Source: Oceanospirillales bacterium | GTDB taxonomy: Bacteria; Pseudomonadota; Gammaproteobacteria; Xanthomonadales; SZUA-36 | Direction of reading: 5' to 3' | DNA length: 39,443 nt | NCBI GenBank assembly: GCA_003233115.1 | Contig: QIKV01000111.1 | Span: 1 to 39,443 of the forward strand | Part shown: one piece after another, positions 26,044 to 34,826 of the stretch | How positions within the stretch are numbered: the stretch's first letter is position 1 | How the letters are laid out: every line of letters starts with the position of its first letter | Position numbers and translations under genes: made by a program | The notes under the pieces: model-generated | Databases searched by the model: none | Told to the model about the DNA's origin: nothing | What the model saw: only the letters and a program-made list of their open reading frames with translations

Positions 26044-27165
26044 TTACTGCTCGAGTATCTCCACATCCTTGAGGCCTTCTGCAAGTGTATTGGCGTCCCC
26101 ACCCTCAGATAATTTCACTGCGAGGCGGACTTCGTTGGCTGAATCAGCGTGCCGTATGGCCTCGTCGTAAGTGATCCTGCCGTCTTTATACATACCAAAC
26201 AGACACTGGTCAAACGTAACCATACCATGGTGGTTGGATTCAGCCATGGTTTTCTTCAGGCCGCCAATTTCACCGTTACGAATTCTCTCCTGCACCAATG
26301 GCGTGGCGAGCAAAACCTCCACCGCTGCCCAGCGCCGGGTCTGGTCTGCCGATGGGATCAATTGCTGGGCAATGATAGCCCGCATGTTAAATGAGAGATC
26401 AAGCAAGACCTGCTTTTTGGCGTCCTCAGGGAAGAAATGCAAAATCCGGTCGAGTGCCTGGTTGGCATTATTGGCATGTAAAGTACACAGCACCAGATGG
26501 CCCGTTTCGGCAAAGGTAATAGCGTGCTCCATGGTTTCGCGCGTACGTATTTCACCAATCATGATAACGTCCGGCGCCTGGCGCAGGGTATTTCTCAGCG
26601 CAATTTCAAAAGAATCCGTATCAATCCCAACTTCACGCTGGGTGATCAGGCTCTTGCCATGATAGTGGACATACTCAATCGGGTCTTCAATGGAAATGAT
26701 GTGCCCACTCATTCTTTTGTTGCGATACCCGATCATCGCTGCAAGTGAAGTGGATTTACCGGTACCGGTAGCACCCACAAACAGTATGATGCCACGCTTG
26801 TAAAGTGAGAGATCAGTGAGTAGTTCAGGCAGACCCAAATCCTCAAAAGTCGGGATGACAGTTTCAATGCGACGACACACCATGCCTGCCTGTGCCTGCT
26901 GATAAAATGCACTGACGCGGAAACGTGCATCCTCATCAAGCGCGATTGCAAATTGGCATTCATGCGTTTCGTCATATTCCCTGGCTTGCTTCTTATTCAT
27001 GATGCTATGAACAATCTCATCGACTTCTTCCGGCAGCAGGACCTCGGTTGAGATCGGGCGAATTTTACCGTTGACCTTGATGCACGGCGGTGCATCGGCC
27101 GTAATAAAAAGGTCAGAACCCTTTTCCTGATGAACTTCCCGTAACCAATCTTCAATTACACTCAT
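26044..27165 (-). CDS. pilU: Twitching motility ATPase PilU
   Basis: This is a PilT-type secretion ATPase that assists retraction of type IV pili at the inner face of the cytoplasmic membrane. Its 373 residues fit PilU. Visible are the N-terminal GSDLFITADAPP block (16-27), Walker A GATGTGKST (131-139), the Asp box SIEDPIEY, Walker B VIMIGEIR and the His box ETGHLVLCTLH. The C-terminal tail is longer than in PilT and ends with an acidic stretch, as in PilU. It lies 23 bases downstream of pilT in the same transcript. Confidence 0.96.
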   Translation of the reverse strand: MSVIEDWLREVHQEKGSDLFITADAPPCIKVNGKIRPISTEVLLPEEVDEIVHSIMNKKQAREYDETHECQFAIALDEDARFRVSAFYQQAQAGMVCRRIETVIPTFEDLGLPELLTDLSLYKRGIILFVGATGTGKSTSLAAMIGYRNKRMSGHIISIEDPIEYVHYHGKSLITQREVGIDTDSFEIALRNTLRQAPDVIMIGEIRTRETMEHAITFAETGHLVLCTLHANNANQALDRILHFFPEDAKKQVLLDLSFNMRAIIAQQLIPSADQTRRWAAVEVLLATPLVQERIRNGEIGGLKKTMAESNHHGMVTFDQCLFGMYKDGRITYDEAIRHADSANEVRLAVKLSEGGDANTLAEGLKDVEILEQ

Positions 27166-27188
27166 CTTTGCAGTCCCGCTATGTCATG

Positions 27189-28226
27189 TCACATAAATAA
27201 TTTACGATCCACGGCCTGTCTGGCCGCTTCCTGGCGAGGCACAATACCTCTTTTAACCAGGCCTTCCATGTATTGATCCAGCGTATGCATACCAAGATTC
27301 TGGCCGGTCTGGATGGCCGAATACATCTGTGCAACCTTGTCTTCACGAATCAGGTTCTTGATGGCGGGCGTTGCCAGCATTATCTCATGCGCGGCAATAC
27401 GGCCGCCTCCAACGCGTTTCAACAGAGTCTGCGCAATGACTGCACGCAGTGATTCTGACAGCATGGAGCGCACCATGGATTTCTCACCGGCTGGAAACAC
27501 GTCAATAATTCGGTCGATGGTCTTGGCTGCCGAAGAAGTATGCAATGTTGCAAAAACCAGGTGGCCGGTCTCAGCTGCTGTCAACGCAAGCCGGATAGTC
27601 TCAATATCACGCATCTCACCCACCAGGATGATATCCGGATCCTCGCGCAGGGCGGAACGCAACGCCTCGTTGAAACCGTGGGTATCCCGGTGTACTTCAC
27701 GCTGGTTGATCAGGCATTTGCGCGAAGTATGCACGAATTCAATGGGGTCTTCGATGGTCAGAATATGGCCGGACACCGTGTCGTTGAGGTAGTCAATCAT
27801 CGCTGCCAGCGTGGTGGATTTGCCCGAACCTGTAGGACCGGTTACCAGCACCAGGCCGCGTGGAACGTTAATGATATCTTTGAAAGATGGTGGTGCGCCA
27901 AGGTCCTCCAGCGTCCATACCGCAACTGGAATGGTTCTGAATGCACCACCGACACCCCGGTCGTTATGGAAACAGTTAACACGGAATCGGGCAAGGCCTG
28001 GAACAGCGTAAGAAAAATCAATTTCCAGGTTGGCTTCGAAATCACGTCGTTGAGTATCGTTCATCGTGCTGTAGAGCAACTCCGTGAGTTGCTGGTTTTC
28101 CAGTGCAGGCACATTCAAACGCCGCAAATCACCATCCACTCTTATCATGGGGGGTAGCCCGGATGACATGTGAAGATCAGAAGCCTTTTTTTTGACTGCA
28201 AAGGCAAGCAACTCAGCAATATCCAT
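27189..28226 (-). CDS. pilT: Type IV pilus retraction ATPase PilT
   Basis: This hexameric ATPase pulls back type IV pili and drives twitching motility. The 345-residue product has MDIAELLAFAVKKKASDLHM at the start, Walker A GPTGSGKST (130-138), TIEDPIEF, Walker B IILVGEMRD and the His box AAETGHLVFATLH, all intact. AAGGAGGG four bases before the ATG is the best ribosome site in the window. It is transcribed away from yggS, and the 134 bp between them must hold both promoters. Confidence 0.97.
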   Translation of the reverse strand: MDIAELLAFAVKKKASDLHMSSGLPPMIRVDGDLRRLNVPALENQQLTELLYSTMNDTQRRDFEANLEIDFSYAVPGLARFRVNCFHNDRGVGGAFRTIPVAVWTLEDLGAPPSFKDIINVPRGLVLVTGPTGSGKSTTLAAMIDYLNDTVSGHILTIEDPIEFVHTSRKCLINQREVHRDTHGFNEALRSALREDPDIILVGEMRDIETIRLALTAAETGHLVFATLHTSSAAKTIDRIIDVFPAGEKSMVRSMLSESLRAVIAQTLLKRVGGGRIAAHEIMLATPAIKNLIREDKVAQMYSAIQTGQNLGMHTLDQYMEGLVKRGIVPRQEAARQAVDRKLFM

Positions 28227-28360
28227 TGAACCCTCCTTGCAGGGGTACTGATCGCGTTACAATACATTATGACCTAATATCAGAAAAATGCTTGAAACCG
28301 ACTCCCTGGTTCTTACTGCAACATCTGTAACAATAGAACAATGCGTATGCCTGCTGCAAC

Positions 28361-29047
28361 ATGAATAAGCTACCCAGTAAATTGGAAATCATCCGGCAAA
28401 GGATAGAAAAGGCCTGTATCGCCGCAGGAAGACAGGTAAGTGAAGTCTCCCTGCTCGCAGTCAGTAAAAGACATCCGGCAAATAAAATATTTATTTTGAA
28501 CGAGTTAGGTGTTTCTGATTTTGGTGAGAACCAGCTGCAGGAAGCGTTGCCCAAGCTGGAGGAGTTGGAGTACCTGGATTTACAATGGCACTTCATTGGC
28601 ACCATTCAGTCAAACAAAACGCAGGACATTGCGAGGCATTTCCAATGGGTACAGAGTGTCGACAGGGAAAAAATCCTGCGTCGCCTGGACCGGCAGCGCC
28701 CGGTTTCCTCAGGCTCCCTTAACGTATGCTTGCAGGTCAATATCGATCAGGAACCACAAAAAGCCGGCGCCACTTCGGAACAAATTTTGCAATTGGCAGC
28801 GCTTGCAGAGGGTCTTGACAATATCAGGCTGCGAGGTTTAATGGCGATACCGCAATTGACAGATAACCGGCAGCAACAACACGACAGCTTCCGCAAAGTA
28901 CGTAGCCTGTTTGAAGAACTTAAAAACTTCGGCCACGATATTGACACGCTATCCATGGGCATGTCGGCTGACCTGGAAATTGCCATCGCCGAAGGCAGCA
29001 CAATGGTACGCGTAGGGACAGACCTGCTGGGTAGCCGGGATATATGA
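28361..29047 (+). CDS. yggS: YggS-family PLP homeostasis protein
   Basis: This is a cytoplasmic PLP-binding protein with no known catalytic activity; the family (PLPBP) controls the pool of free pyridoxal phosphate. The 228-residue product has the PLP lysine at position 36 in LLAVSKRHPA, followed by FGENQLQEALPKL, WHFIGTIQSNK and the phosphate-binding end LSMGMSADLEIAIAEG, then TMVRVGTDLLG. Its end overlaps the proC start (ATGA at 29044-29047). The pilT / yggS-proC-yggT arrangement is common in gammaproteobacteria. Confidence 0.96.
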   Translation: MNKLPSKLEIIRQRIEKACIAAGRQVSEVSLLAVSKRHPANKIFILNELGVSDFGENQLQEALPKLEELEYLDLQWHFIGTIQSNKTQDIARHFQWVQSVDREKILRRLDRQRPVSSGSLNVCLQVNIDQEPQKAGATSEQILQLAALAEGLDNIRLRGLMAIPQLTDNRQQQHDSFRKVRSLFEELKNFGHDIDTLSMGMSADLEIAIAEGSTMVRVGTDLLGSRDI

Positions 29048-29901
29048 CAGCCACTGCACACCCACAACATACACAGGGACAAGGCATGAGAATCGCGTTT
29101 ATAGGTGGCGGGAACATGGCTACGGCCTTAATTAGCGGCTTGTTTGCCGCGCAAGGCAAAGCTCAAGAGGTCCGGATTGCCGACCCGAATCCAGAAGCAA
29201 GAGAGCGGCTTGAAGAAAAGTGGCCGGTAATCTGCTTCAACCACGCTGCTGAGGCAATCGAGGGAATGGATGCCATCGTGCTGGCTGTCAAGCCACAGGT
29301 TTTGCCACGGGTTCTTGAAGAAATCGGTGCCCAAGTCACGGCTGATCAGTTGTTAATTTCTATCGTCGCCGGGATTCCAATCGACCAGATAGCCGCACCA
29401 CATAAATCTTCGCCAGCGATTGTCCGCACCATGCCCAATACACCGGCCTTGATCGGCCTGGGCATCACAGCGCTGTATGCCAGTGAGAACTGTAGTCCCG
29501 CGCAGCGTCGGATGGCCCAGGAATTGATGCAGGCCGCCGGAGAAGTGGTGTGGCTGGACCAGGAAAACCTGCTGGATGTGGTGACAGCAGTGTCCGGCAG
29601 CGGGCCCGCCTACTTTTTTTACCTGATTGAAGCCATGCGAAAAGCTGCGACTCGATTGGGGCTGCCGGCAGACATTGCAGGGAAACTCGCCTTGCATACT
29701 GCCTATGGCGCCAGTGCCATGGCCGTGCAAAGTGATGTTGATGTGGCCGAGTTGCGCCGGCGCGTTACCTCCAGGGGGGGTACCACCCAGGTTGCATTGG
29801 AGCAACTGGACGCAGGGCATTTTGAAGATCTGGTGGATGCAGCGATTGTCGCTGCAACCCGGCGGGGGCAGCAATTGGCCGGTGGGGGAAATCACAGATG
29901 A
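29044..29901 (+). CDS. proC: Pyrroline-5-carboxylate reductase
   Basis: This enzyme makes L-proline from pyrroline-5-carboxylate with NAD(P)H in the cytoplasm. The 285-residue product has the Rossmann motif FIGGGNMATALISGL (about 18-32), AVKPQVLP, VRTMPNTPALIG, the family signature region VTAVSGSGPAYFFYLIEAM, and the C-terminal RGGTTQVALEQL. The ATG at 29044 overlaps the yggS stop; an internal ATG at 29086 (MRIAF) would give the more usual N-terminus. The gene ends in another ATGA overlap with yggT. Confidence 0.97.
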   Translation: MTATAHPQHTQGQGMRIAFIGGGNMATALISGLFAAQGKAQEVRIADPNPEARERLEEKWPVICFNHAAEAIEGMDAIVLAVKPQVLPRVLEEIGAQVTADQLLISIVAGIPIDQIAAPHKSSPAIVRTMPNTPALIGLGITALYASENCSPAQRRMAQELMQAAGEVVWLDQENLLDVVTAVSGSGPAYFFYLIEAMRKAATRLGLPADIAGKLALHTAYGASAMAVQSDVDVAELRRRVTSRGGTTQVALEQLDAGHFEDLVDAAIVAATRRGQQLAGGGNHR

Positions 29902-30434
29902 ACCTATCCGGCGCACTCATTTACCTGGTCGGTACAACCATCGATCTTTACATCACAGCCATCATGCTGCGCTTGCTGTTGCAATGGGTAAGAGCCGATT
30001 TTTACAACCCCCTTTGCCAGTTCCTGGTCAAGGCTACCAACCCGGTACTGGTTCCCGCCCGGCGCATCGTACCTTCGGTCGGAAGACTGGACGCGGCATC
30101 TGTCGTAGTCATGTTGTTGCTGGAACTGATACAACTGGCCATCATCAACCAATTACGCCATGGCGCGACCGAACTACCCACTTTGCTGCTGTTCGCAGTC
30201 CAAAAACTGTTGGTCACGCTGTTAATGACTTACTTTGTGCTGATTATAGCCAGGGTAATTGTCAGCTGGGTTGGCGGTCGGTCGCGCCATCCGCTGATTC
30301 CCCTGATTTACCAACTGACGGAGCCGGTTTTGCGACCGATCAGCAGGCTGGTTCCGCCTTTGGGCGGTGTCGATCTTTCACCATTGTTCGCCCTGATTGC
30401 ACTGCGTTTTCTTTTACTTCTGCTAGGATGGTAG
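29898..30434 (+). CDS. yggT: YggT-family membrane protein
   Basis: This is a 178-residue inner-membrane protein with two YggT repeats. Each has two hydrophobic helices and the pattern N-P-(L/V)-P-A-R-R: FYNPLCQFLVKATNPVLVPA (about 34-53) and HPLIPLIYQLTEPVLRPISR (about 132-151). It overlaps proC by four bases, so they are translationally coupled. The family has been linked loosely to osmotic stress and cell division in other organisms; no activity can be read from the sequence. Confidence 0.94.
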   Translation: MNLSGALIYLVGTTIDLYITAIMLRLLLQWVRADFYNPLCQFLVKATNPVLVPARRIVPSVGRLDAASVVVMLLLELIQLAIINQLRHGATELPTLLLFAVQKLLVTLLMTYFVLIIARVIVSWVGGRSRHPLIPLIYQLTEPVLRPISRLVPPLGGVDLSPLFALIALRFLLLLLGW

Positions 30435-30537
30435 ATAATGGGAAATTACCGTGAGCAGTTATCCGGCGTGATCGTTGTCTTTACTCCCATCTTTGCTGTC
30501 GTTGGTAAATTATATGTTTAAAGAAAGGATCTGAAGA

Positions 30538-30981
30538 ATGAAAAGATTGATGAAAATACTAATCCTGCTGGTTGCTCTGACCTCCCTGCCCGCCCTCGCG
30601 CAACAGGCCATGGAGTTTGATCATTACATCGTTCACTACAATGCTTTTAGTTCCAGCATGATCGCACCGGAAGTCGCAAAAGCGTACGGTATTCGTCGCT
30701 CCGACAGCCGTGCCCTGATCAATATAGCAGTCATGATGAAAGACGATGATGAGACAACCAGCCCCGTAAAAGCCAAGGTTACCGCCACCGGTCGAAACCT
30801 GACTGGCCAGACGCGCAACATCGACATGAGAGAGATCGATGAAGGCGACGAGGCGGTTTACTATATCGGTGAACTGTCTGTCAGGAACAGGGAGACTTTC
30901 GATTTCACGGTACTGGTTACGCCCAAAGGCAATAACAAACCCTACACCCTGAAATTCAGGCAGCAGTTTTTCACTCAATAG
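30538..30981 (+). CDS. DUF4426 domain exported protein
   Basis: The 147-residue product has a signal peptide (about 1-21, ending LPALAQ) and a single DUF4426 domain. The conserved opening is FDHYIVHYNAFSSSMIAPEVAKAYGI, given here in parts as FDHYIVHYNAF and PEVAKAYGI; RALINIAVMMKD and YYIGELSVRNRETFDF follow. AAGGA lies nine bases before the ATG. In many gammaproteobacteria this gene follows yggT, and here the gap is 103 bp. The function is unknown. Its 3' end is followed by the dispersed palindromic repeat. Confidence 0.9.
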   Translation: MKRLMKILILLVALTSLPALAQQAMEFDHYIVHYNAFSSSMIAPEVAKAYGIRRSDSRALINIAVMMKDDDETTSPVKAKVTATGRNLTGQTRNIDMREIDEGDEAVYYIGELSVRNRETFDFTVLVTPKGNNKPYTLKFRQQFFTQ

Positions 30982-30994
30982 AGCCGTCGTGCAA

Positions 30995-31016
30995 TAGGGT
31001 GGACATTTATATCCGC
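30995..31016 (+). repeat. Dispersed palindromic repeat, degenerate copy
   Basis: TAGGGTGGACATTTATATCC (30995-31014) differs by one base from the core at 14723, and the right arm then reads GC instead of AC. It lies 14 bases after the DUF4426 stop codon. Confidence 0.75.
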
Positions 31017-31049
31017 CGTAACCATGGTCATGTAAACACCCAAATTGAA

Positions 31050-31231
31050 TTTAGAGCGCAACGGTGGACATAAATGTCCACCCTACGGATAGAGGCGCTG
31101 GCGCTCCCATTCGTCACCGACTAAGGTAAACCGGAAGCGGTTTAGAGCGCAACGGTGGACATAAATGTCCACCCTACGGATAGAGGCGCTGGCGCACCCA
31201 TTCGTCACCGACTAAGGTAAACCGGAAGCGG
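31050..31231. repeat. 91-bp tandem duplication of the pdxH 3' end plus palindromic repeat
   Basis: Bases 31050-31140 and 31141-31231 are direct copies of 91 bp that differ at one position. Each copy contains TTTAGAGCGCAAC, the palindromic repeat in inverted orientation (31063-31086 and 31154-31177, with 9-bp arms GGTGGACAT/ATGTCCACC), the stop codon and the last 18 codons of pdxH. The true pdxH ends in copy 2 (DEWVRQRLYP); copy 1 would encode DEWERQRLYP but is cut off from the gene. The single difference (T/A) suggests a recent event. Confidence 0.95.
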
Positions 31232-31758
31232 TCGTGCAATCGGCTTTCCTTCCCGTACCAGAATTCAATCATTTCCGGCACCAGTCGGTAACCGGACCAG
31301 TGTGGTGGTCTCGGTACATCCCCACCCATAAATTTTTGCTCAAATTCCCCCACCCGCTGTTCCAGCACCTCGCGATTCTCCAGAATCTGTGACTGTGCGG
31401 AGGCCCACGCACCAATCTGGCTGCCCCGGGGACGGGTTGAGAAATAAGCGTCCGCTTCTGCGTCTGTCACCGGCTCAACCATACCTTCCACCAATACCTG
31501 ACGGTAAATGGCTTTCCAGAATATACACAGTGCAGCATGCGGGTTTTTTGCAAGTTGCTTGCCCTTGTTGCTCTGCGTGTTGGTATAAAATACGAATCCT
31601 TTCGCGTCAAAATCTTTCAGCAAAACGGTGCGCACAGATACCCCCCCATCCATGCTGGAAGTGGCCAGGGACATCGCAGTAGGCTCCGGTTCACGTGCGA
31701 CCTGCGCAGCTTGCATTGCCGTTTCAAATCGACTGATAACTTCACTTGGTATGTTCAT
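31174..31758 (-). CDS. pdxH: Pyridoxamine 5'-phosphate oxidase
   Basis: This FMN enzyme makes pyridoxal 5'-phosphate from pyridoxamine or pyridoxine phosphate in the cytoplasm. It shows the family blocks MSLATSSMDGGVSVRTVLLK, given in part, FVFYTNTQSNKGKQLAKNP, RQVLVEGMVEPV, STRPRGSQIGAWAS and the C-terminal signature EFWYGKESRLHDRF. The ATG at 31758 has GAGGA seven bases upstream and gives 194 residues, a little short at the N-terminus compared with E. coli PdxH. Its start overlaps the end of the upstream SDR gene by 17 bases. The stop TAG forms part of the palindromic repeat that follows. Confidence 0.96.
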   Translation of the reverse strand: MNIPSEVISRFETAMQAAQVAREPEPTAMSLATSSMDGGVSVRTVLLKDFDAKGFVFYTNTQSNKGKQLAKNPHAALCIFWKAIYRQVLVEGMVEPVTDAEADAYFSTRPRGSQIGAWASAQSQILENREVLEQRVGEFEQKFMGGDVPRPPHWSGYRLVPEMIEFWYGKESRLHDRFRFTLVGDEWVRQRLYP

Positions 31759-32587
31759 TTGTTTTCCTCTGCTCAAGGATAGCGCCATATCCTGCTCGGT
31801 AATCAGGAAAGTTCAGCCGTAAACCGCTGCACCGTAGTCTTTGGTTATCCACCCGCTTGCCGCGGCGACCCTGCACAACACTCAGACCCTTTGGCACTGC
31901 GTTTCCCAGGGTCTTTGCCATCCATGCCAGCACCGTATACCTGGCAACCGGGTGATCGTCAGAAACCAGGTATAAGGCTCGCGGATCGTCCAGCAGTAGC
32001 AGGTGCAACAACGCGGCCGCCGCATCATCACGATGTATACGATTAGTAAAATAGGGTGGGGACCGCTGAATCTCAAGCCCTTTCGACGCGGCAAGCTTGA
32101 TCAGGCCTTCGCGCCCCGGCCCGTAAATACCCGAAATCCGTGCAACCACCAGGTTATTTGTACAGTTGGCTGCGAGTCGCTCCATTTTTAGCAAAACTTC
32201 ACCGTTAAAATGGACAGGCTCAGGCACAGTCTCCTCATTCACAATGCAGCCATTCGACTGCCCAAAAACCGCTGTACTTGAAACCAGCAAGGTGCGCTCA
32301 GGTGGTTGTTGCAGGCTGTGCCAGAGGTTTTCCCAGCCATCGAGGAACACGGACTCATAAGCTGCCTGGTCACGGCTGGCAGGTGTCGGCATAAATACCA
32401 TACGATCGAATTTTGCCGGCAGGTTCGTGAGCGTAGCACGGTCTGTCAGGTCGGCCTGGACCCCTTTCACACCTTGTGGCAAAGTCGAAATATCCCGCTT
32501 CAGTCCGTAGACTACGTGACCTTTTTGCAACAACAAAGTGGCCAGCAGGTTCCCGACATCACCGCAACCGGCTATCAGCACACGCAT
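31742..32587 (-). CDS. NAD(P)-dependent SDR/epimerase-like protein (YeeZ-like)
   Basis: This 281-residue extended short-chain dehydrogenase-like protein begins with the Rossmann motif MRVLIAGCGDVGNLLA. LLVSSTAVFGQSNG carries the usual serine region, and RISGIYGPGREGLI and FTNRIHRDDAA follow, as in the YeeZ group of nucleotide-sugar epimerase relatives. The normal YxxxK catalytic pair is not clear: the position reads FNGEVLLK. Substrate and reaction are unknown. The ATG at 32587 overlaps the exosortase stop (TGATG), and its end overlaps pdxH, so the three genes xrtH-SDR-pdxH look like one operon. Confidence 0.85.
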   Translation of the reverse strand: MRVLIAGCGDVGNLLATLLLQKGHVVYGLKRDISTLPQGVKGVQADLTDRATLTNLPAKFDRMVFMPTPASRDQAAYESVFLDGWENLWHSLQQPPERTLLVSSTAVFGQSNGCIVNEETVPEPVHFNGEVLLKMERLAANCTNNLVVARISGIYGPGREGLIKLAASKGLEIQRSPPYFTNRIHRDDAAAALLHLLLLDDPRALYLVSDDHPVARYTVLAWMAKTLGNAVPKGLSVVQGRRGKRVDNQRLRCSGLRLNFPDYRAGYGAILEQRKTNEHTK

Positions 32588-33117
32588 CAGGCTGGTGCGG
32601 ATTCCGGGTCGTCCGGGCCGTGGCGGGAATTTGGCAGGGTTCGCAGCCAGATTATCCACACCACGAGAGCGTCAAGGATGATCAATGCCTGCCACAGGTA
32701 AAGGTGAAACCAATCAAATGCCGTTCTGTTCCACTGCCCCAGGTAGTAAAGGCTTATGATTCTTACCAGGTTGAGGAACTGGATGGCAAAAAACCCGGCT
32801 GTAAAGCCAATCAGCTTATTTTTAAAAGGGGCTGGAAAGGCAAAGATGGCTGAAAATAAGATAATCACCGCCTCAAGACCGTTACAGCCACGCTCAATAC
32901 TCACACCGAACCCGGAGATCCTGTCGCGAATAACATTGCCGGTAGCAATGACGTTTTCATCAAAAGTTTGCACCATCCACACACTGATATCTGCAATCAT
33001 CGATGTAAATGGGATAATGAAGAACTTTTCTACCGGTTGTAAAATCTCAAGTGTGAACAGCCCGATTAGCAGAACTGAGAAGATGATAAAAAAACGAAGC
33101 ATAAAAACTACTGCCAT
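32587..33117 (-). CDS. xrtH: Exosortase H (IPTLxxWG-CTERM type)
   Basis: This is an inner-membrane cysteine transpeptidase-like enzyme of the exosortase family, predicted to cut C-terminal sorting signals from exported proteins. The three catalytic residues lie in membrane-embedded blocks: Cys in IERGCNGLEAVIILFSAIFA, Arg in LNLVRIISLYYLGQWNRTAF, and His in FDWFHLYLWQALIILD. Short length (about 176 residues) and these blocks match XrtH. The start is uncertain: ATG at 33117 or 33102 (MLRFFIIF) fits the family better than the GTG at 33168. No protein with an IPTLxxWG C-terminal signal is encoded in this window. Confidence 0.85.
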   Translation of the reverse strand: MAVVFMLRFFIIFSVLLIGLFTLEILQPVEKFFIIPFTSMIADISVWMVQTFDENVIATGNVIRDRISGFGVSIERGCNGLEAVIILFSAIFAFPAPFKNKLIGFTAGFFAIQFLNLVRIISLYYLGQWNRTAFDWFHLYLWQALIILDALVVWIIWLRTLPNSRHGPDDPESAPA

Positions 33118-33195
33118 TCCTGTCAGACGGGACGGAGTAATTTTACCGAATGCCATGTGGACTTGCACGCCGTTTATGCAAACTGCAGACGCCGG

Positions 33196-33741
33196 ATGAG
33201 CAAGTCAATCCAGAATGTATTCCTGATTGGCCCGATGGGATCAGGTAAAACAACGATTGGAAAGCACCTGGCGAAGCTGCTTAAGCTTGGCTTTTATGAC
33301 TGTGACCATGAACTTGAGCGTCAGACAGGTGCCAGCATCAACCTGATATTCGATGTTGAAGGTGAAGCAGGGTTTCGTAAACGGGAGAGCCGGTTGCTAG
33401 AGCAGCTTACAGCAAGGAAAGCTGTATTGATTTCAACCGGAGGTGGCGTAATCTGCCAGGAGGAAAATCGCAGCCTGCTCCGTACACGTGGGTTTGTTGT
33501 CTACCTGAAGACCAGTATCGAGAACCAGCTCAAACGGCTGAGCCAGGACAAGAGCCGGCCCATGCTGCAGGCAGAGGACCGTGTACAACGGTTGCTGGAC
33601 CTGGCCAGGGTACGTAACCCGCTTTATGATGCCACTGCGGACATGGTTTTTAACACCCGGGACCAAAGCGTGCATAGCACCGCAAAACAACTTTACTCCG
33701 CTATCCGGCAACAGGTAGACCCACTCAATGCAGACAATTAG
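33196..33741 (+). CDS. aroK: Shikimate kinase
   Basis: This enzyme phosphorylates shikimate with ATP in the aromatic amino acid pathway. The 181-residue product has Walker A GPMGSGKTTIG (about 12-22), the shikimate-binding FYDCDHELERQTG and GFRKRES (Arg), STGGGVI, and the lid region KSRPML. The ATG at 33196 gives the usual MSKSIQNVFLIG start; a longer reading from 33157 is less likely. It overlaps aroB by 14 bases and faces away from the exosortase gene, with only about 80 bp between the two starts for both promoters. Confidence 0.97.
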   Translation: MSKSIQNVFLIGPMGSGKTTIGKHLAKLLKLGFYDCDHELERQTGASINLIFDVEGEAGFRKRESRLLEQLTARKAVLISTGGGVICQEENRSLLRTRGFVVYLKTSIENQLKRLSQDKSRPMLQAEDRVQRLLDLARVRNPLYDATADMVFNTRDQSVHSTAKQLYSAIRQQVDPLNADN

Positions 33742-34810
33742 AGTTGAACTGGCCGAACGAAGCTATACCGTGACCGTCGGCTCCGGCATGCTGGGTGCCG
33801 CCAACGCTGCAATCACGCTCCCTGCAGGAGGCGCTGCACTGATCGTCAGCAATGAAACAGTCGCACCCCTGTACCTGCAAGCCCTTAAAGATTCATTCGC
33901 GAATACACAAGTAGACACGCTGATCCTGCCGGATGGCGAGCAGTTCAAAACACTTGAGTACTGGTCACGGATCATCGACAAGCTTGTGGATATCCGTGCG
34001 ACCCGGGATATTACACTGGTCACCCTGGGCGGTGGTGTCATCGGCGATTTGGGTGGGTTTGCCGCAGCTTGCTATATGCGGGGTATACGGTTCATTCAGG
34101 TGCCCACCAGCCTGTTGGCGCAGGTGGATGCATCAGTCGGGGGTAAAACAGGCTTTAATCACACACAAGGGAAGAACCTGGTCGGTGCATTTCATCAACC
34201 GGTATCAGTATTGATTGATATTGAGACTTTGAAAACACTGCCTGAACGTGATTTTTCTGCGGGCATGGCAGAGGTCGTCAAGATTGCGGCCGTGCGTGAT
34301 GCGGAGTTTTTAAATTGGCTCGAGAGCAATAATAAAGCCATCAATGCAAGGGAACCTGAAGTGCTTATCAGCCTGATCAGGCGCAGCATTGTCAATAAGG
34401 CCGAGGTCGTCGCCAGGGACGAACGCGAATCAGGCGTCCGCGCCCTGCTGAATTTTGGCCATAGTTTTGCACACGCGCTGGAATCGCTGACCGGCTATAC
34501 AAAATACCTGCATGGAGAAGCTGTCGCCATTGGCATGTTGGTGGCAACCAGGCTCAGTGAGCAGAGAAACCTGTGCGCACCCGGCTTAAGTGATCGCCTG
34601 GGTAAATTACTGCGTTCATTTGGTCTTCCAGTCGATATGCCGGACGATGCACTGCCTGATGAAATCCTCGAACTGATGAAACTGGATAAAAAGGTCATTG
34701 CCGGTTCATACCGGTTGATATTGCTGAACGCTGCCGGCCAGGGGTTTATTGATAGCAACTCAAACAACAAACAAATTGCGGCTGCCATAGTTGCCAGCCA
34801 ACCTCGCTAG
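33728..34810 (+). CDS. aroB: 3-dehydroquinate synthase
   Basis: This NAD- and metal-dependent enzyme closes the ring to make 3-dehydroquinate, the second step of the shikimate pathway. The 360-residue product has the NAD-binding [19 protein letters not shown] (about 100-118), [17 protein letters not shown] and NLVGAFHQP. Metal ligands are carried in [10 protein letters not shown] (Glu), [12 protein letters not shown] (His) and [11 protein letters not shown] (His). It is coupled to aroK by overlap. hemE follows 16 bases later, so aroK-aroB-hemE are probably one transcript. Confidence 0.98.
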   Translation: MQTIRVELAERSYTVTVGSGMLGAANAAITLPAGGAALIVSNETVAPLYLQALKDSFANTQVDTLILPDGEQFKTLEYWSRIIDKLVDIRATRDITLVTLGGGVIGDLGGFAAACYMRGIRFIQVPTSLLAQVDASVGGKTGFNHTQGKNLVGAFHQPVSVLIDIETLKTLPERDFSAGMAEVVKIAAVRDAEFLNWLESNNKAINAREPEVLISLIRRSIVNKAEVVARDERESGVRALLNFGHSFAHALESLTGYTKYLHGEAVAIGMLVATRLSEQRNLCAPGLSDRLGKLLRSFGLPVDMPDDALPDEILELMKLDKKVIAGSYRLILLNAAGQGFIDSNSNNKQIAAAIVASQPR

Positions 34811-34826
34811 TCAAAATGGGGGAAAT

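Noticed and set aside
28227-28360. Promoters for pilT and yggS
   Set aside because: CATAAT-like and TTGAAA-like hexamers are present, but no pair has proper spacing, so no sites are claimed.
29627-30454. 275-residue plus-strand frame
   Set aside because: It is an out-of-frame reading across proC and yggT, both of which are clear genes in other frames.
31050-31140. Second pdxH gene fragment as a separate gene
   Set aside because: It contains only the last 18 codons with no start; it is a duplication scar.
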